DNA of 64,000 nt, taken from NCBI RefSeq assembly GCF_037893185.1, contig NZ_CP140772.1, positions 7,742,001-7,806,000 on the forward strand. The letters are read 5' to 3'. Below, piece after piece: positions 7,965 to 15,474 of this stretch (position 1 is its first letter; each line of letters starts with the position of its first letter). The notes beneath the pieces were generated by a model. It was not told where the DNA came from and made no database searches. It was given only the letters and a program-made list of their open reading frames with translations. The translations under genes were made by a program, and so were the position numbers. The DNA comes from Chitinophaga sp. 180180018-3 (GTDB lineage Bacteria; Bacteroidota; Bacteroidia; Chitinophagales; Chitinophagaceae).

Positions 7965-9677
7965 ATGCGACTAATCATTGTTTGTGCCCTGCTGTTACCG
8001 GCTATAGCCGGATTTGCCCGTATACCGGACAGGTATGACCTCGTTATTCACGAAATAATGCCTAAACCATTACCCGCAAAGGGATTACCTCCTTATGAAT
8101 ATGTGGAGCTGAAGAACCGGAGCAGCCAGCCCGTTCAGCTGAAAAACTGGCGGTTAGGGATCAACCGGCGGGAAGTAGTATTACCCGCGTATCTGCTGCA
8201 GCCGGATAGTCTTGTGCTGCTTTGCACTCCGGCAGCAGTACCGGCTTTCCATGTCGCTGATGCACTGGGAATAGACCGCTTCCCGGCCCTGGCGGATGAT
8301 TCATGTGTATTGGTACTATACGATCCGGCTCACCGCGTTATTCATGCTATTGACTATAACCTGGGCTGGTACAACGGCACTGCTGCCGCCAAAGGCGGTG
8401 TGAGCCTTGAAATGGTTGATCCGGCGTTTCCCTGCAGCGGAAGGCGTAATTGGATGGCTTGTACAGATGCTGCCGGCGGAACCCCGGGGAAAGTCAATGC
8501 AGTGGCCGGCCGGATGACCGATCCGGCAAAACCGGATCTGGTTTTTGCAGGGATTACTGACAGTATTCATTTGCTGCTGCAATTCGGAAAACCGGTCGAC
8601 AGTGTGCAGGCGGCAGATCCACAGCATTATCAGTTTACGGGCGGGCTCCGCGCAGTGGCCGCCCAGCCGGTAATGCCATTGCTGGCTGCCGTGCTGATAA
8701 CATTGAATTCCCCCATACAGGATGGAGAGATCTATACCGTTCACACAACAGGCATTACCGATTGCAATGACCAGGAAAGCCTGCTGTACAATACGATAAC
8801 GTTTATGATTCCTCATCCGCCGGAACCTGATGATATCGTCATCAATGAGGTGTTATTTTATCCCCCTGCCGGCATACCGGAATTCATAGAAATCTATAAT
8901 GGCGGTTCCCGTGCTATTGACCTGCAGCAGCTGCGACTCGGCACCTGGAAAGCAGATAATGCGACGGAAGGATGGAAGAGCATAACGGCATCCAGCCGTT
9001 TGCTGATGCCTGGAGGATTCCTGGCGCTGACTACAGATGTATACAGGCTCAGTAATTACTATCACCACCTGGCGGCTTCCTCGGCGCAACAGGTAGGAAG
9101 CCTGCCTCCTATGCCTCATGCTAACGGGAATATTGCACTGCTGCGGGCCGACAGCCTCGTGATCGACCGGCTGTATTACAATGAAAAAATGCATTTTCCC
9201 CTTGCCAGCGATGTACGCGGCATATCATTGGAACGGCTGCAATACAATCGTCCGTCGTCTGATCCGTCCAATTGGCATTCTGCTGCAGCAACAAGTGGTT
9301 ATGCCACTCCCGGATTGCCTAATTCCCAATACTATCCGCAGTCCGACGACACACTGCATGTTTCGTTATCACCTGCCGTATTTTCTCCTGATCAGGATGG
9401 CATTGACAAGGTAACGTTGCTATCCTGGCAATTGCCCGGCCCTGGCTATGTTGGAAACATTACCATCTATGAAGCCACCGGTCGTGTGGTAAGGTACCTG
9501 GCCAGGAATATGCTGATGGGAAACAAAGGCACCTTACAATGGGATGGTCTTGGAGAGAATGCAGTTATTTTACCTTCAGGAATTTATATATTTTTAATTG
9601 ACTTATTTAATCTCAAGGGTGAGGTGAAACACATCAAACGAACAGTGGTGATGGCACGAAAGTTGAGCAGAGGCTGA
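7965..9677 (+). CDS. Secreted lamin-tail-domain (LTD) protein with C-terminal FlgD-like domain
   Basis: A 570-residue exported protein. A signal peptide (residues 1-18, ending I-A-G-F-A) is followed by a lamin-tail domain (about 24-110; V-I-H-E-I-M-P and Y-V-E-L-K-N-R-S), an Ig-like SbsA-type segment (about 185-275), a second lamin-tail domain (about 290-400; I-V-I-N-E-V-L-F-Y-P-P and F-I-E-I-Y-N-G-G), and a C-terminal region (about 465-565; L-S-P-A-V-F-S-P-D-Q-D-G-I, ending L-P-S-G-I-Y-I-F) resembling FlgD-like/gliding-associated C-terminal Ig folds. Bacteroidota use such architectures for surface or secreted proteins, sometimes next to nucleases or phosphatases, but no enzymatic domain is present here. 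Probably structural or adhesive; the exact role is unknown. Confidence 0.75.
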   Translation: MRLIIVCALLLPAIAGFARIPDRYDLVIHEIMPKPLPAKGLPPYEYVELKNRSSQPVQLKNWRLGINRREVVLPAYLLQPDSLVLLCTPAAVPAFHVADALGIDRFPALADDSCVLVLYDPAHRVIHAIDYNLGWYNGTAAAKGGVSLEMVDPAFPCSGRRNWMACTDAAGGTPGKVNAVAGRMTDPAKPDLVFAGITDSIHLLLQFGKPVDSVQAADPQHYQFTGGLRAVAAQPVMPLLAAVLITLNSPIQDGEIYTVHTTGITDCNDQESLLYNTITFMIPHPPEPDDIVINEVLFYPPAGIPEFIEIYNGGSRAIDLQQLRLGTWKADNATEGWKSITASSRLLMPGGFLALTTDVYRLSNYYHHLAASSAQQVGSLPPMPHANGNIALLRADSLVIDRLYYNEKMHFPLASDVRGISLERLQYNRPSSDPSNWHSAAATSGYATPGLPNSQYYPQSDDTLHVSLSPAVFSPDQDGIDKVTLLSWQLPGPGYVGNITIYEATGRVVRYLARNMLMGNKGTLQWDGLGENAVILPSGIYIFLIDLFNLKGEVKHIKRTVVMARKLSRG

Positions 9678-9723
9678 CCCCGCGGCACTGAAAAATAGCC
9701 GTGGGCAATCTATTATAATTATT

Positions 9724-9731
9724 TATATTTG
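9724..9731 (+). promoter_or_regulatory. Candidate -7 box for DUF5606 gene
   Basis: TATATTTG matches TAnnTTTG and sits 20 bases before the ATG at 9752, in a short AT-rich gap after the preceding stop codon. Confidence 0.55.
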
Positions 9732-9751
9732 CGCTTCCTAAAAATTAGAAC

Positions 9752-10423
9752 ATGCAGTACAGAGAAATTGTTGCAGTAACCGGATTGGGCGGTTTGTTTC
9801 AGTTAGTAGCCAGTAAACAAGATGGCGCCATCGTAAGGTCACTGGAAGATAAAAGCACAAGGTTTGTATCTTCCCGCGTGCATAATTTTACTCCACTGGA
9901 AAGTATCGAAGTATTTACTACCGGCGAAAACGTAAACCTGGCAGAAGTGTTTAAAGCCATGGATGAAAAAGCTTCCTCATTTCCGCCTGTAGATGGTAAA
10001 GCAGATAACAATGCTATCAAAGCTTATTTCAAGAGCGTATTCCCTGAATTCGATGAAGAAAGAGTATATGTGAGTGATATGAAGAAGATGGTAAAATGGT
10101 TTGGAATCCTCAAAGCAAACGAGCTTTTGAAATTTGAAGAGATCCTCGCCGATGGTGAAGAAGAAGTAGTGGAAGAAGTGGCTGTAGAAGAAGCTGCTCC
10201 GGAGAAAAAGAAAAAGGCCGCTCCTGCAGAAGAAGCAGTAGCTGAGGCGGAAGAAAAGCCAAAGAAAGCACGCGCTAAGAAAGCGACAGAAAAAGACGGA
10301 GAAGAAGGCACCAGCGAAAAAGCTCCTAAGAAAGCAAAAGCTAAGAAAGATGAAGCGCCGGCTGCAGAAGGTGAAGAGCCTAAAAAAGCTGCTAAGCCAC
10401 GCAAGAAGAAAACTGAAGAATAA
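9752..10423 (+). CDS. DUF5606 domain protein with Lys/Ala/Glu-rich tail
   Basis: Residues 1-130 match the compact DUF5606 fold of Bacteroidota: Y-R-E-I-V-A-V-T-G-L-G-G-L-F at the start and the K-A-Y-F-K-S-V-F-P-E-F-D-E-E-R-V-Y block near 90-107. From about residue 140 to 223 the protein is a disordered, highly charged tail with repeated A-K-K, K-K-A and E-E-A units, recalling histone-H1-like or nucleoid-associated tails. The function is unknown; nucleic-acid contact through the basic tail is inference. Start is the ATG 20 bases after a TATATTTG box. It is followed by a family-B palindrome and then the M3 peptidase gene. Confidence 0.85.
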   Translation: MQYREIVAVTGLGGLFQLVASKQDGAIVRSLEDKSTRFVSSRVHNFTPLESIEVFTTGENVNLAEVFKAMDEKASSFPPVDGKADNNAIKAYFKSVFPEFDEERVYVSDMKKMVKWFGILKANELLKFEEILADGEEEVVEEVAVEEAAPEKKKKAAPAEEAVAEAEEKPKKARAKKATEKDGEEGTSEKAPKKAKAKKDEAPAAEGEEPKKAAKPRKKKTEE

Positions 10424-10456
10424 TCAGAAGAATATAGCGCAGAAAGCTGCAGGCTA

Positions 10457-10540
10457 AAAGCAAGAAGCTATTGAAGCGGATACCCGGAGCATATTTCATA
10501 AGAATTGCTTTGGCTATTCGCTTCAATAGCTTTTTGCTTT
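10457..10540. repeat. Gene-end palindrome, family B copy 1
   Basis: Arms 10457-10482 and 10515-10540 (26 nt) are complementary except for two positions, with a 32-nt loop, between the DUF5606 stop and the M3 peptidase start. The right arm and its flank (10520-10544) match 45670-45694 at 22 of 25 positions by eye, so it is a member of a dispersed family. It is T-rich on the 3' side, consistent with termination. Confidence 0.6.
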
Positions 10541-10601
10541 CTGCTTTTTAGTTTAAAATTGCCTAAATTTCATGCTAACGTTAACTTAAAAATTTGAAAG
10601 A

Positions 10602-12332
10602 ATGGATAATAATTTAAGTGCAGATATAAAGAAACTACCGCGTGAGTTTCTCCCGGAAAATTTTACAGTGACTACCTGGGATGCGCTGCAGCCTTACTTT
10701 GAAGAGTTGGTGCAACGGCCTGTTGCTAACGTTGCTGATCTCGGGAAATGGCTGAAGGATATAAGCGAACTGGAAGCTGTTATCAGTGAAGATGCCTGCT
10801 GGCGACAGATCCGCATGACCTGCGATACCACCGATAAAACGCTGGAAGAAGCATTTACTTATTTCTGCATGGAGATACAACCCAGGCTCCAGCCTTATGC
10901 AGATGCACTCAATAAAAAGCTGCTGGATAGCCCGTTTGTAAACGAACTGGATCAGGATCTTTACAAAACCTACCTCCGCAATGTGAGGAAACAGGTGAAA
11001 CTTTTCAGAGAGGAAAACATCCCTATCCAGGCAGAACTGAGCGTGATGGCGCAGCAATATGGCGTTATTGCCGGTAAGATGACGATCAATGTAAAAGGAC
11101 AGGAATATACCCTGCAGCAGGCTGCCAAATTCCTCGAAAACAGCGACCGCTCCCTAAGGGAGGAAGTCTTTTCCAAAACTGCCGCCAGACGTCTGGAAGA
11201 CAGGCAGGCACTCGATGAATTGTATACCAGTCTGGTGCTGAAACGCGATCAGGTAGCCAAAAATGCCGGATTCGCCAATTACCGCGATTATAAGTTTGAA
11301 GACCTCGGACGCTTCGATTATAACAAAGAAGATGTATTCCAGTTTCATGAAGCTATCAGAACGCATATCCTTCCGCTGGTACAACAAATACTCGAAAAGC
11401 AAAAGGAAAAACTCCAACTGGGCGTACTCAAACCCTGGGATACAGATGCTGAAGCCGTAGGCGTAAAGCCGCTGGAGCCCTTCCATACAGGCGAAGAACT
11501 GGTAAATAAGGCGATCAGCACCTTCGATGAATTGGGGCCTTTCTTCGGAAATTGTCTTCGTGTCATGAAACAAATGGGCCGGCTCGATCTGGAAAGCCGC
11601 AAGGGGAAAGCTCCTGGTGGCTATAACTGCCCGCTGGCAGAAACCGGCGTACCGTTTATTTTTATGAACGCAGCAGGCCAGATGAAAGACCTCACTACCA
11701 TGGTTCATGAAGGAGGCCATGCGGTACATTCTTTCCTCAGCCATCACCTGGCCCTCAGTTCTTTTAAGGAATATCCCATGGAAATAGCCGAGGTAGCCAG
11801 CATGAGTATGGAACTCTTCACCATGGATTATTGGAATATCTTCTTCGATGACGAAAACCAGCTGCGTCGTGCCAAACTGCAACAACTGGAACGTGCCATC
11901 ACCATTTTCCCATGGATAGCTACCATCGATAAATTCCAGCATTGGATCTACGAAAATCCGCAGCATACCGTTGAAGAACGCACTGCTAAATGGCTGGAAA
12001 TACTCAATGAATTCTCCCCCGCAATGGTCGACTGGTCCGGGCATGAAGATTATCGTGCCATCACATGGCAGAAACAGCTGCATCTCTTTGAAGTACCCTT
12101 CTATTATATCGAATATGGGATCGCTCAACTCGGTGCTATCGCCATGTGGAAACAGTTCAGGGAGAACAAACAAAATGCGCTCGATAACTACGTAAAAGCA
12201 CTTAGCCTGGGTAACACCAAAACCCTGCCTGAACTCTACAAGGCTGCCGGAATCAAATTCGACTTCTCACCAGCTTATGTAAAAGAACTCGCAGACTTCG
12301 TACAAGCCGAGATCGAAAGAACCAGAGGATAG
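10602..12332 (+). CDS. M3 family oligoendopeptidase (PepF-like)
   Basis: A 576-residue zinc metallopeptidase of the M3 (thimet/PepF) family that degrades oligopeptides in the cytoplasm. The catalytic H-E-G-G-H motif is at about 369-373, and the third zinc ligand is expected in the E-V-A-S-M-S-M-E-L-F segment about 25 residues later. The all-helical N-terminal half (1-340) is typical of the family, as is the late Y-Y-I-E-Y-G-I-A-Q-L-G segment near 503-513. There is no signal peptide. The gene ends with A-G-A-G-G-A-T-A-G, directly followed by a 58-bp-arm palindrome that separates it from the convergent Fur-family gene. Confidence 0.93.
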   Translation: MDNNLSADIKKLPREFLPENFTVTTWDALQPYFEELVQRPVANVADLGKWLKDISELEAVISEDACWRQIRMTCDTTDKTLEEAFTYFCMEIQPRLQPYADALNKKLLDSPFVNELDQDLYKTYLRNVRKQVKLFREENIPIQAELSVMAQQYGVIAGKMTINVKGQEYTLQQAAKFLENSDRSLREEVFSKTAARRLEDRQALDELYTSLVLKRDQVAKNAGFANYRDYKFEDLGRFDYNKEDVFQFHEAIRTHILPLVQQILEKQKEKLQLGVLKPWDTDAEAVGVKPLEPFHTGEELVNKAISTFDELGPFFGNCLRVMKQMGRLDLESRKGKAPGGYNCPLAETGVPFIFMNAAGQMKDLTTMVHEGGHAVHSFLSHHLALSSFKEYPMEIAEVASMSMELFTMDYWNIFFDDENQLRRAKLQQLERAITIFPWIATIDKFQHWIYENPQHTVEERTAKWLEILNEFSPAMVDWSGHEDYRAITWQKQLHLFEVPFYYIEYGIAQLGAIAMWKQFRENKQNALDNYVKALSLGNTKTLPELYKAAGIKFDFSPAYVKELADFVQAEIERTRG

Positions 12333-12334
12333 AG

Positions 12335-12462
12335 TAGAGAATTAAGAATAGAGAATATAGAATTAAGAAATAGCCCGAAGATTTTAGTGGATGTTGAAAC
12401 TATTATCCGCTAAAATCTTCGGGCTATTTCTTAATTCTATATTCTCTATTCTTAATTCTCTA
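12335..12462. repeat. Very long palindrome, family A copy 1 (58-bp arms)
   Basis: Left arm 12335-12392 and right arm 12405-12462 are complementary over 58 positions with one T-G exception; the loop is 12 nt. The outer part of the arms is built from AGAATTAAGAA-like units and the inner 30 bases resemble those of copy 2 at 51453-51530. It fills the space between two convergent genes and its right arm includes the stop codon of the Fur-family gene (12460-12462). Bidirectional termination is the obvious role, but the stem is far longer than termination requires. Confidence 0.9.
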
Positions 12463-12894
12463 TTTACATTCCTTACACACTCCACTCACCACCACCTCTA
12501 CATTATGCGCCGCATAGCCCTTAGGAAGCTGTATCAGTGGCACATCCGTTTCTTCGAGGCAGGTAGTAGCCCCACACTCTTCGCACTTAAAGTGTATATG
12601 ATGGTCGTGATGATGATGCTCTGAACATTCCGACTTGCACAATGCATAACGCACCGACGTATCGGTAGTTGGTATTTTATGGATGATTCCCTTGTCAAGG
12701 AATGTTTGCAGTGTCCTGTATACGGTTACGCGGTCAAATGACTGACCAGCCAGTTTTTCAAAATCACTATGTTCCAGTGCACCGCTGCTTTTAAAAAACA
12801 GCTCCAGAATTTTTGTCCTGGTTTCTGTTACACTCAGCTTGCTTTCACGCAACAAGCTGCTAATTTTTTCTGTTACTTGTTGTTTGGCGCCCAT
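12460..12894 (-). CDS. Fur-family metal-responsive repressor (probably Zur)
   Basis: A 144-residue Fur-family transcription factor: N-terminal winged helix (about 1-85; T-E-T-R-T-K-I-L-E and D-R-V-T-V-Y-R-T-L) and a metal-binding dimerisation domain with a His cluster (C-S-E-H-H-H-H-D-H-H-I-H) followed by C-E-E-C near 104-107 and a C-terminal C-K-E-C. The paired CxxC motifs are the structural zinc site of the family. The gene lies 10 bases downstream of a sco gene and is divergent from a MerC/CobW/TonB-receptor unit whose promoter carries a 9-bp inverted repeat, which argues for a zinc-sensing Zur. Metal identity is inferred from context. The stop codon lies inside the right arm of a long palindrome. 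Confidence 0.85.
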   Translation of the reverse strand: MGAKQQVTEKISSLLRESKLSVTETRTKILELFFKSSGALEHSDFEKLAGQSFDRVTVYRTLQTFLDKGIIHKIPTTDTSVRYALCKSECSEHHHHDHHIHFKCEECGATTCLEETDVPLIQLPKGYAAHNVEVVVSGVCKECK

Positions 12895-12904
12895 GATAAA
12901 AAAA

Positions 12905-13531
12905 TTACTCCTCCATTAAACGATCTATGTCGTTGATCAGTTTATCAATATCCACTTGCTTGGTACCCTCGTACAATCCACGTATCTGCCCGGTCTTATC
13001 TACCAGGGCAAACCATTGGGTATGTACGAAATCTTCATCACCGGTGTAGGTACCGTCGTCTACCAGGTAGCCCTGCCGCGCCAGGCGGTAAAGTTGCTTT
13101 TTATCCCCGGTAAGGAACCACCAGTTCCTGGAGTCCGCACCATGTTTGGCTGCATATTGTTTTAAAACCGGCACACTGTCGTGGTCCGGATCAACAGTAT
13201 GCGACAGGATAAGAAAATCAGGCTTGTTCTTATACTTCGCGTATACTTTATCCATATTGGCATTCATCTTCGGACAAATACCGGTACAGGTAGTAAAAAA
13301 GAACTCAGATACGTAGATCTTACCATCCACATCAGCTTTGGTACGGGTATGCCCTTCCTGATCAGTAAACGAAAAGCCCGGTATGGTATGCCCCGGTGCC
13401 CCTAATATGGGTAGTTTCTCTTTTCCCAGGAAAGTCCCCGTTTGACCTTTAATGACGTACCCGGCATAACCCAGAAATCCTACGCTCAAGACTACAAAAA
13501 ATGATATCAGTATAATTGCTTTCTTCGACAT
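12905..13531 (-). CDS. SCO1/SenC/PrrC-type copper protein
   Basis: A membrane-anchored thioredoxin-fold protein of 208 residues. An N-terminal hydrophobic anchor (about 5-27) precedes the Sco domain with the copper-binding C82-T-G-I-C-86 motif and His170 in D-F-V-H-T-Q. Sco proteins deliver copper to the CuA site of cytochrome oxidase or act as copper/thiol redox proteins on the outer face of the inner membrane. A second Sco lies within the oxidase cluster at 35.0 kb, so this copy, co-transcribed with a Fur-family regulator, may serve metal homeostasis rather than routine CuA assembly (inference). The start ATG is 33 bases after a minus-strand TACCTTTG box. Confidence 0.92.
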   Translation of the reverse strand: MSKKAIILISFFVVLSVGFLGYAGYVIKGQTGTFLGKEKLPILGAPGHTIPGFSFTDQEGHTRTKADVDGKIYVSEFFFTTCTGICPKMNANMDKVYAKYKNKPDFLILSHTVDPDHDSVPVLKQYAAKHGADSRNWWFLTGDKKQLYRLARQGYLVDDGTYTGDEDFVHTQWFALVDKTGQIRGLYEGTKQVDIDKLINDIDRLMEE

Positions 13532-13563
13532 TGGTAAAAATCCAGTATAGTTTAGTCAATACA

Positions 13564-13571
13564 CAAAGGTA
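13564..13571 (-). promoter_or_regulatory. Candidate -7 box for sco-fur unit
   Basis: On the minus strand this reads TACCTTTG (TAnnTTTG), 33-40 bases before the sco ATG. A TTTGCAAC half-site of the nearby inverted repeat occurs at 13627-13634, upstream of this promoter. Confidence 0.5.
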
Positions 13572-13681
13572 GCACTTAGTTGACAGATGCCCAGCGTTAC
13601 ACTCTTTGGTTCCTTTTTTTAACAGGTTTGCAACATTTTATAAGTAAACAAATTAATTATCTGATTTTACTGTAAAAAATT

Positions 13682-13702
13682 ATTTGCAACATAGTTGCAA
13701 AT
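13682..13702. promoter_or_regulatory. Perfect 9-bp inverted repeat, candidate Zur operator
   Basis: ATTTGCAAC - ATA - GTTGCAAAT is a perfect 9-3-9 inverted repeat lying 5 bases upstream of a TAGTTTTG -7 box (13708-13715) and covering the -33 region of the MerC-CobW-receptor promoter. A lone half-site, TTTGCAAC, is at 13627-13634. The size and symmetry fit a Fur-family dimer site, and a Fur-family gene is in the divergent operon. Binding is inferred. Confidence 0.65.
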
Positions 13703-13707
13703 TTACG

Positions 13708-13715
13708 TAGTTTTG
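13708..13715 (+). promoter_or_regulatory. -7 box of the MerC-CobW-receptor unit
   Basis: TAGTTTTG matches TAnnTTTG; TTTG at 13683-13686, inside the operator, is 21 bases upstream and could be the -33 element. Transcription would start near 13721, just before the ATG at 13737. Confidence 0.55.
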
Positions 13716-13736
13716 TCCGGATTGAAAAAACAGGAT

Positions 13737-14141
13737 ATGGAAGTGAACTTTTTTAAGAAGATGAACCTGGATGCAGTAGGTATTGGCGCTTCCCTGCTTT
13801 GTGCCCTTCATTGTGCCCTGCTGCCGCTTTTTTTAACAGCCCTTCCTCTGATGGGCACTCAGATACTGGAGAATAAACAACTCGAATACGCGCTGTTAGG
13901 AGTTTCCTTCTTCATAGGTTGTTTCGCACTCGGGCGCGGATATATTCGCCTGCACCGGCGCCTGCTTCCTCTCCTGTTGTTTGTTGCGGGCTTTTCGCTG
14001 CTGCTGGCCGGCCATTACCTGCTGGATGGAGGCTATAAGGAATCGCTTGTGATACTATTGGGAGCTATTGGTGTAATGCTGGCGCATTTCATCAATATAC
14101 GCCATGGCAGAACATGTAAAACGCATAAACACCAGCTATAG
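13737..14141 (+). CDS. MerC-domain membrane protein
   Basis: A 134-residue inner-membrane protein with four hydrophobic segments. The first contains A-S-L-L-C-A-L-H-C-A-L-L-P, matching the Cys pairs of the MerC family. MerC proteins were first known for mercury uptake, but in Bacteroidota MerC-domain genes also sit beside zinc-responsive genes. The C-terminus is His/Lys-rich and cytoplasmic. I chose the ATG at 13737 because upstream in-frame codons precede the predicted transcription start; ATG 13761 is an alternative. It is first in a unit with a CobW GTPase and a TonB receptor, so a role in zinc-starvation response is inferred, not mercury resistance. Confidence 0.8.
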   Translation: MEVNFFKKMNLDAVGIGASLLCALHCALLPLFLTALPLMGTQILENKQLEYALLGVSFFIGCFALGRGYIRLHRRLLPLLLFVAGFSLLLAGHYLLDGGYKESLVILLGAIGVMLAHFINIRHGRTCKTHKHQL

Positions 14142-14159
14142 CAATATAATATCATATAT

Positions 14160-15344
14160 ATGGAAAGATTACCTGTTACGGTGCTGAGCGGCTTCCTCGG
14201 CGCGGGGAAGACTACTTTGCTCAATCACGTCCTGCATAATCGCGAAAATATTCGTGTAGCCGTTATCGTGAATGATATGAGCGAAGTCAATATTGATGCC
14301 CAACTCGTAAGAAATGAAAATACCCTGCACAAAACAGAGGAACGTCTGGTGGAAATGAGCAACGGTTGTATCTGTTGTACATTGAGGGAAGACCTGCTGA
14401 AAGAAGTGGCAGCTTTGGCAGCAGAAAAACGCTTCGACTATCTCCTGATAGAATCCACCGGAATTTCGGAACCGATCCCAGTTGCGCAAACTTTCTGCTA
14501 CCAGGATGAAGACAATGGTATAGACCTCAGTAGCGTCAGCCGGCTCGATACAATGGTAACCGTAGTAGATGCCTTCAACTTCTCCAATGATTACGGCAGC
14601 ATCGCTCAACTACATGAAAAAGGACTCACTGATGATGAAAACGACAGCCGCACCATCGTTAACCTGCTCACAGATCAGGTGGAATTTGCGGATGTTATTG
14701 TGCTGAATAAATGTGACCTCGTGAGTGCGGAAAAACTGGGCAATCTGAAAGCAGTACTGCGTAAACTCAACGCAAGAGCCAGGATCATTGAAGCCGTGAA
14801 TGCTCAGGTTCCCCTGAGTGATATCCTGCATACCGGCCTGTTCGATTTTGACACTACTTCCCAAAGTGCCGGATGGCAGGCAGAACTGGAAAATGAACAT
14901 ACACCGGAAACAGAGGAATACGGTATTTCTTCCTTTGTATACCGCAGCAGAAAACCCTTTCACCCGGAGCGCTTCTGGAAATATATCAATGAAAGCTGGC
15001 CGGGAAACGTCATCCGCAGTAAAGGTCTTTTCTGGCTGGCCTCCCGCCCGAATATAGCTGTTAACTGGAGCCAGGCCGGCGGCTCATTGCGCGCGGAAAA
15101 AGCAGGCTACTGGTGGTGCGCCATCCCCCGCAAACAGTGGCAACTCAACCAGGAAACATTGGATCTTATCAACGCCCGCTGGGACGAACGCTTCGCTGAC
15201 CGGTATAATGAACTCGTCATCATCGGCCAGGAACTGGATGCACATGGCATTATCATCGACCTTGACAGCTGCCTGTGCACCGAAGAAGAAATACTGCGCT
15301 TCAAAAAGGGCTCGGCTTTTAAAGATCCATTTCCAATTATTTAG
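14160..15344 (+). CDS. CobW/COG0523-family GTPase, putative zinc chaperone
   Basis: A 394-residue G3E GTPase. Visible are the P-loop G-F-L-G-A-G-K-T-T at 11-19, the metal-binding C-I-C-C motif at 70-73, the N-K-C-D guanine-specificity motif near residue 183, and a C-terminal CobW_C domain from about 265 to 375 ([14 protein letters not shown]). COG0523 proteins with this motif include zinc-deficiency metallochaperones that pass zinc to target enzymes. The neighbours (Zur-like repressor, MerC, TonB receptor) support zinc rather than cobalamin. It starts 18 bases after the MerC stop and is presumably co-transcribed. Confidence 0.92.
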   Translation: MERLPVTVLSGFLGAGKTTLLNHVLHNRENIRVAVIVNDMSEVNIDAQLVRNENTLHKTEERLVEMSNGCICCTLREDLLKEVAALAAEKRFDYLLIESTGISEPIPVAQTFCYQDEDNGIDLSSVSRLDTMVTVVDAFNFSNDYGSIAQLHEKGLTDDENDSRTIVNLLTDQVEFADVIVLNKCDLVSAEKLGNLKAVLRKLNARARIIEAVNAQVPLSDILHTGLFDFDTTSQSAGWQAELENEHTPETEEYGISSFVYRSRKPFHPERFWKYINESWPGNVIRSKGLFWLASRPNIAVNWSQAGGSLRAEKAGYWWCAIPRKQWQLNQETLDLINARWDERFADRYNELVIIGQELDAHGIIIDLDSCLCTEEEILRFKKGSAFKDPFPII

Positions 15345-15474
15345 ACTAATCTAAAAAATAATTAAGGCGAATATAAAAATAGAACATAGTTTTGTTAAAA
15401 ATTAAAACGGAAGTGTAAGCTTTGTTACTATCCTTAGAAACCTACGCTGTACTTAAAACCCGCACAATTGACAC

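Noticed and set aside
12335..12462. Long palindromes considered as insertion-sequence or MITE ends
   Set aside because: No transposase, no target-site duplication visible, and positions are tied to gene ends; a terminator or palindromic-repeat role fits better.
13737..14141. MerC considered as part of a mercury-resistance operon
   Set aside because: No merA, merR, merT or merP nearby; the neighbours are zinc-type genes.
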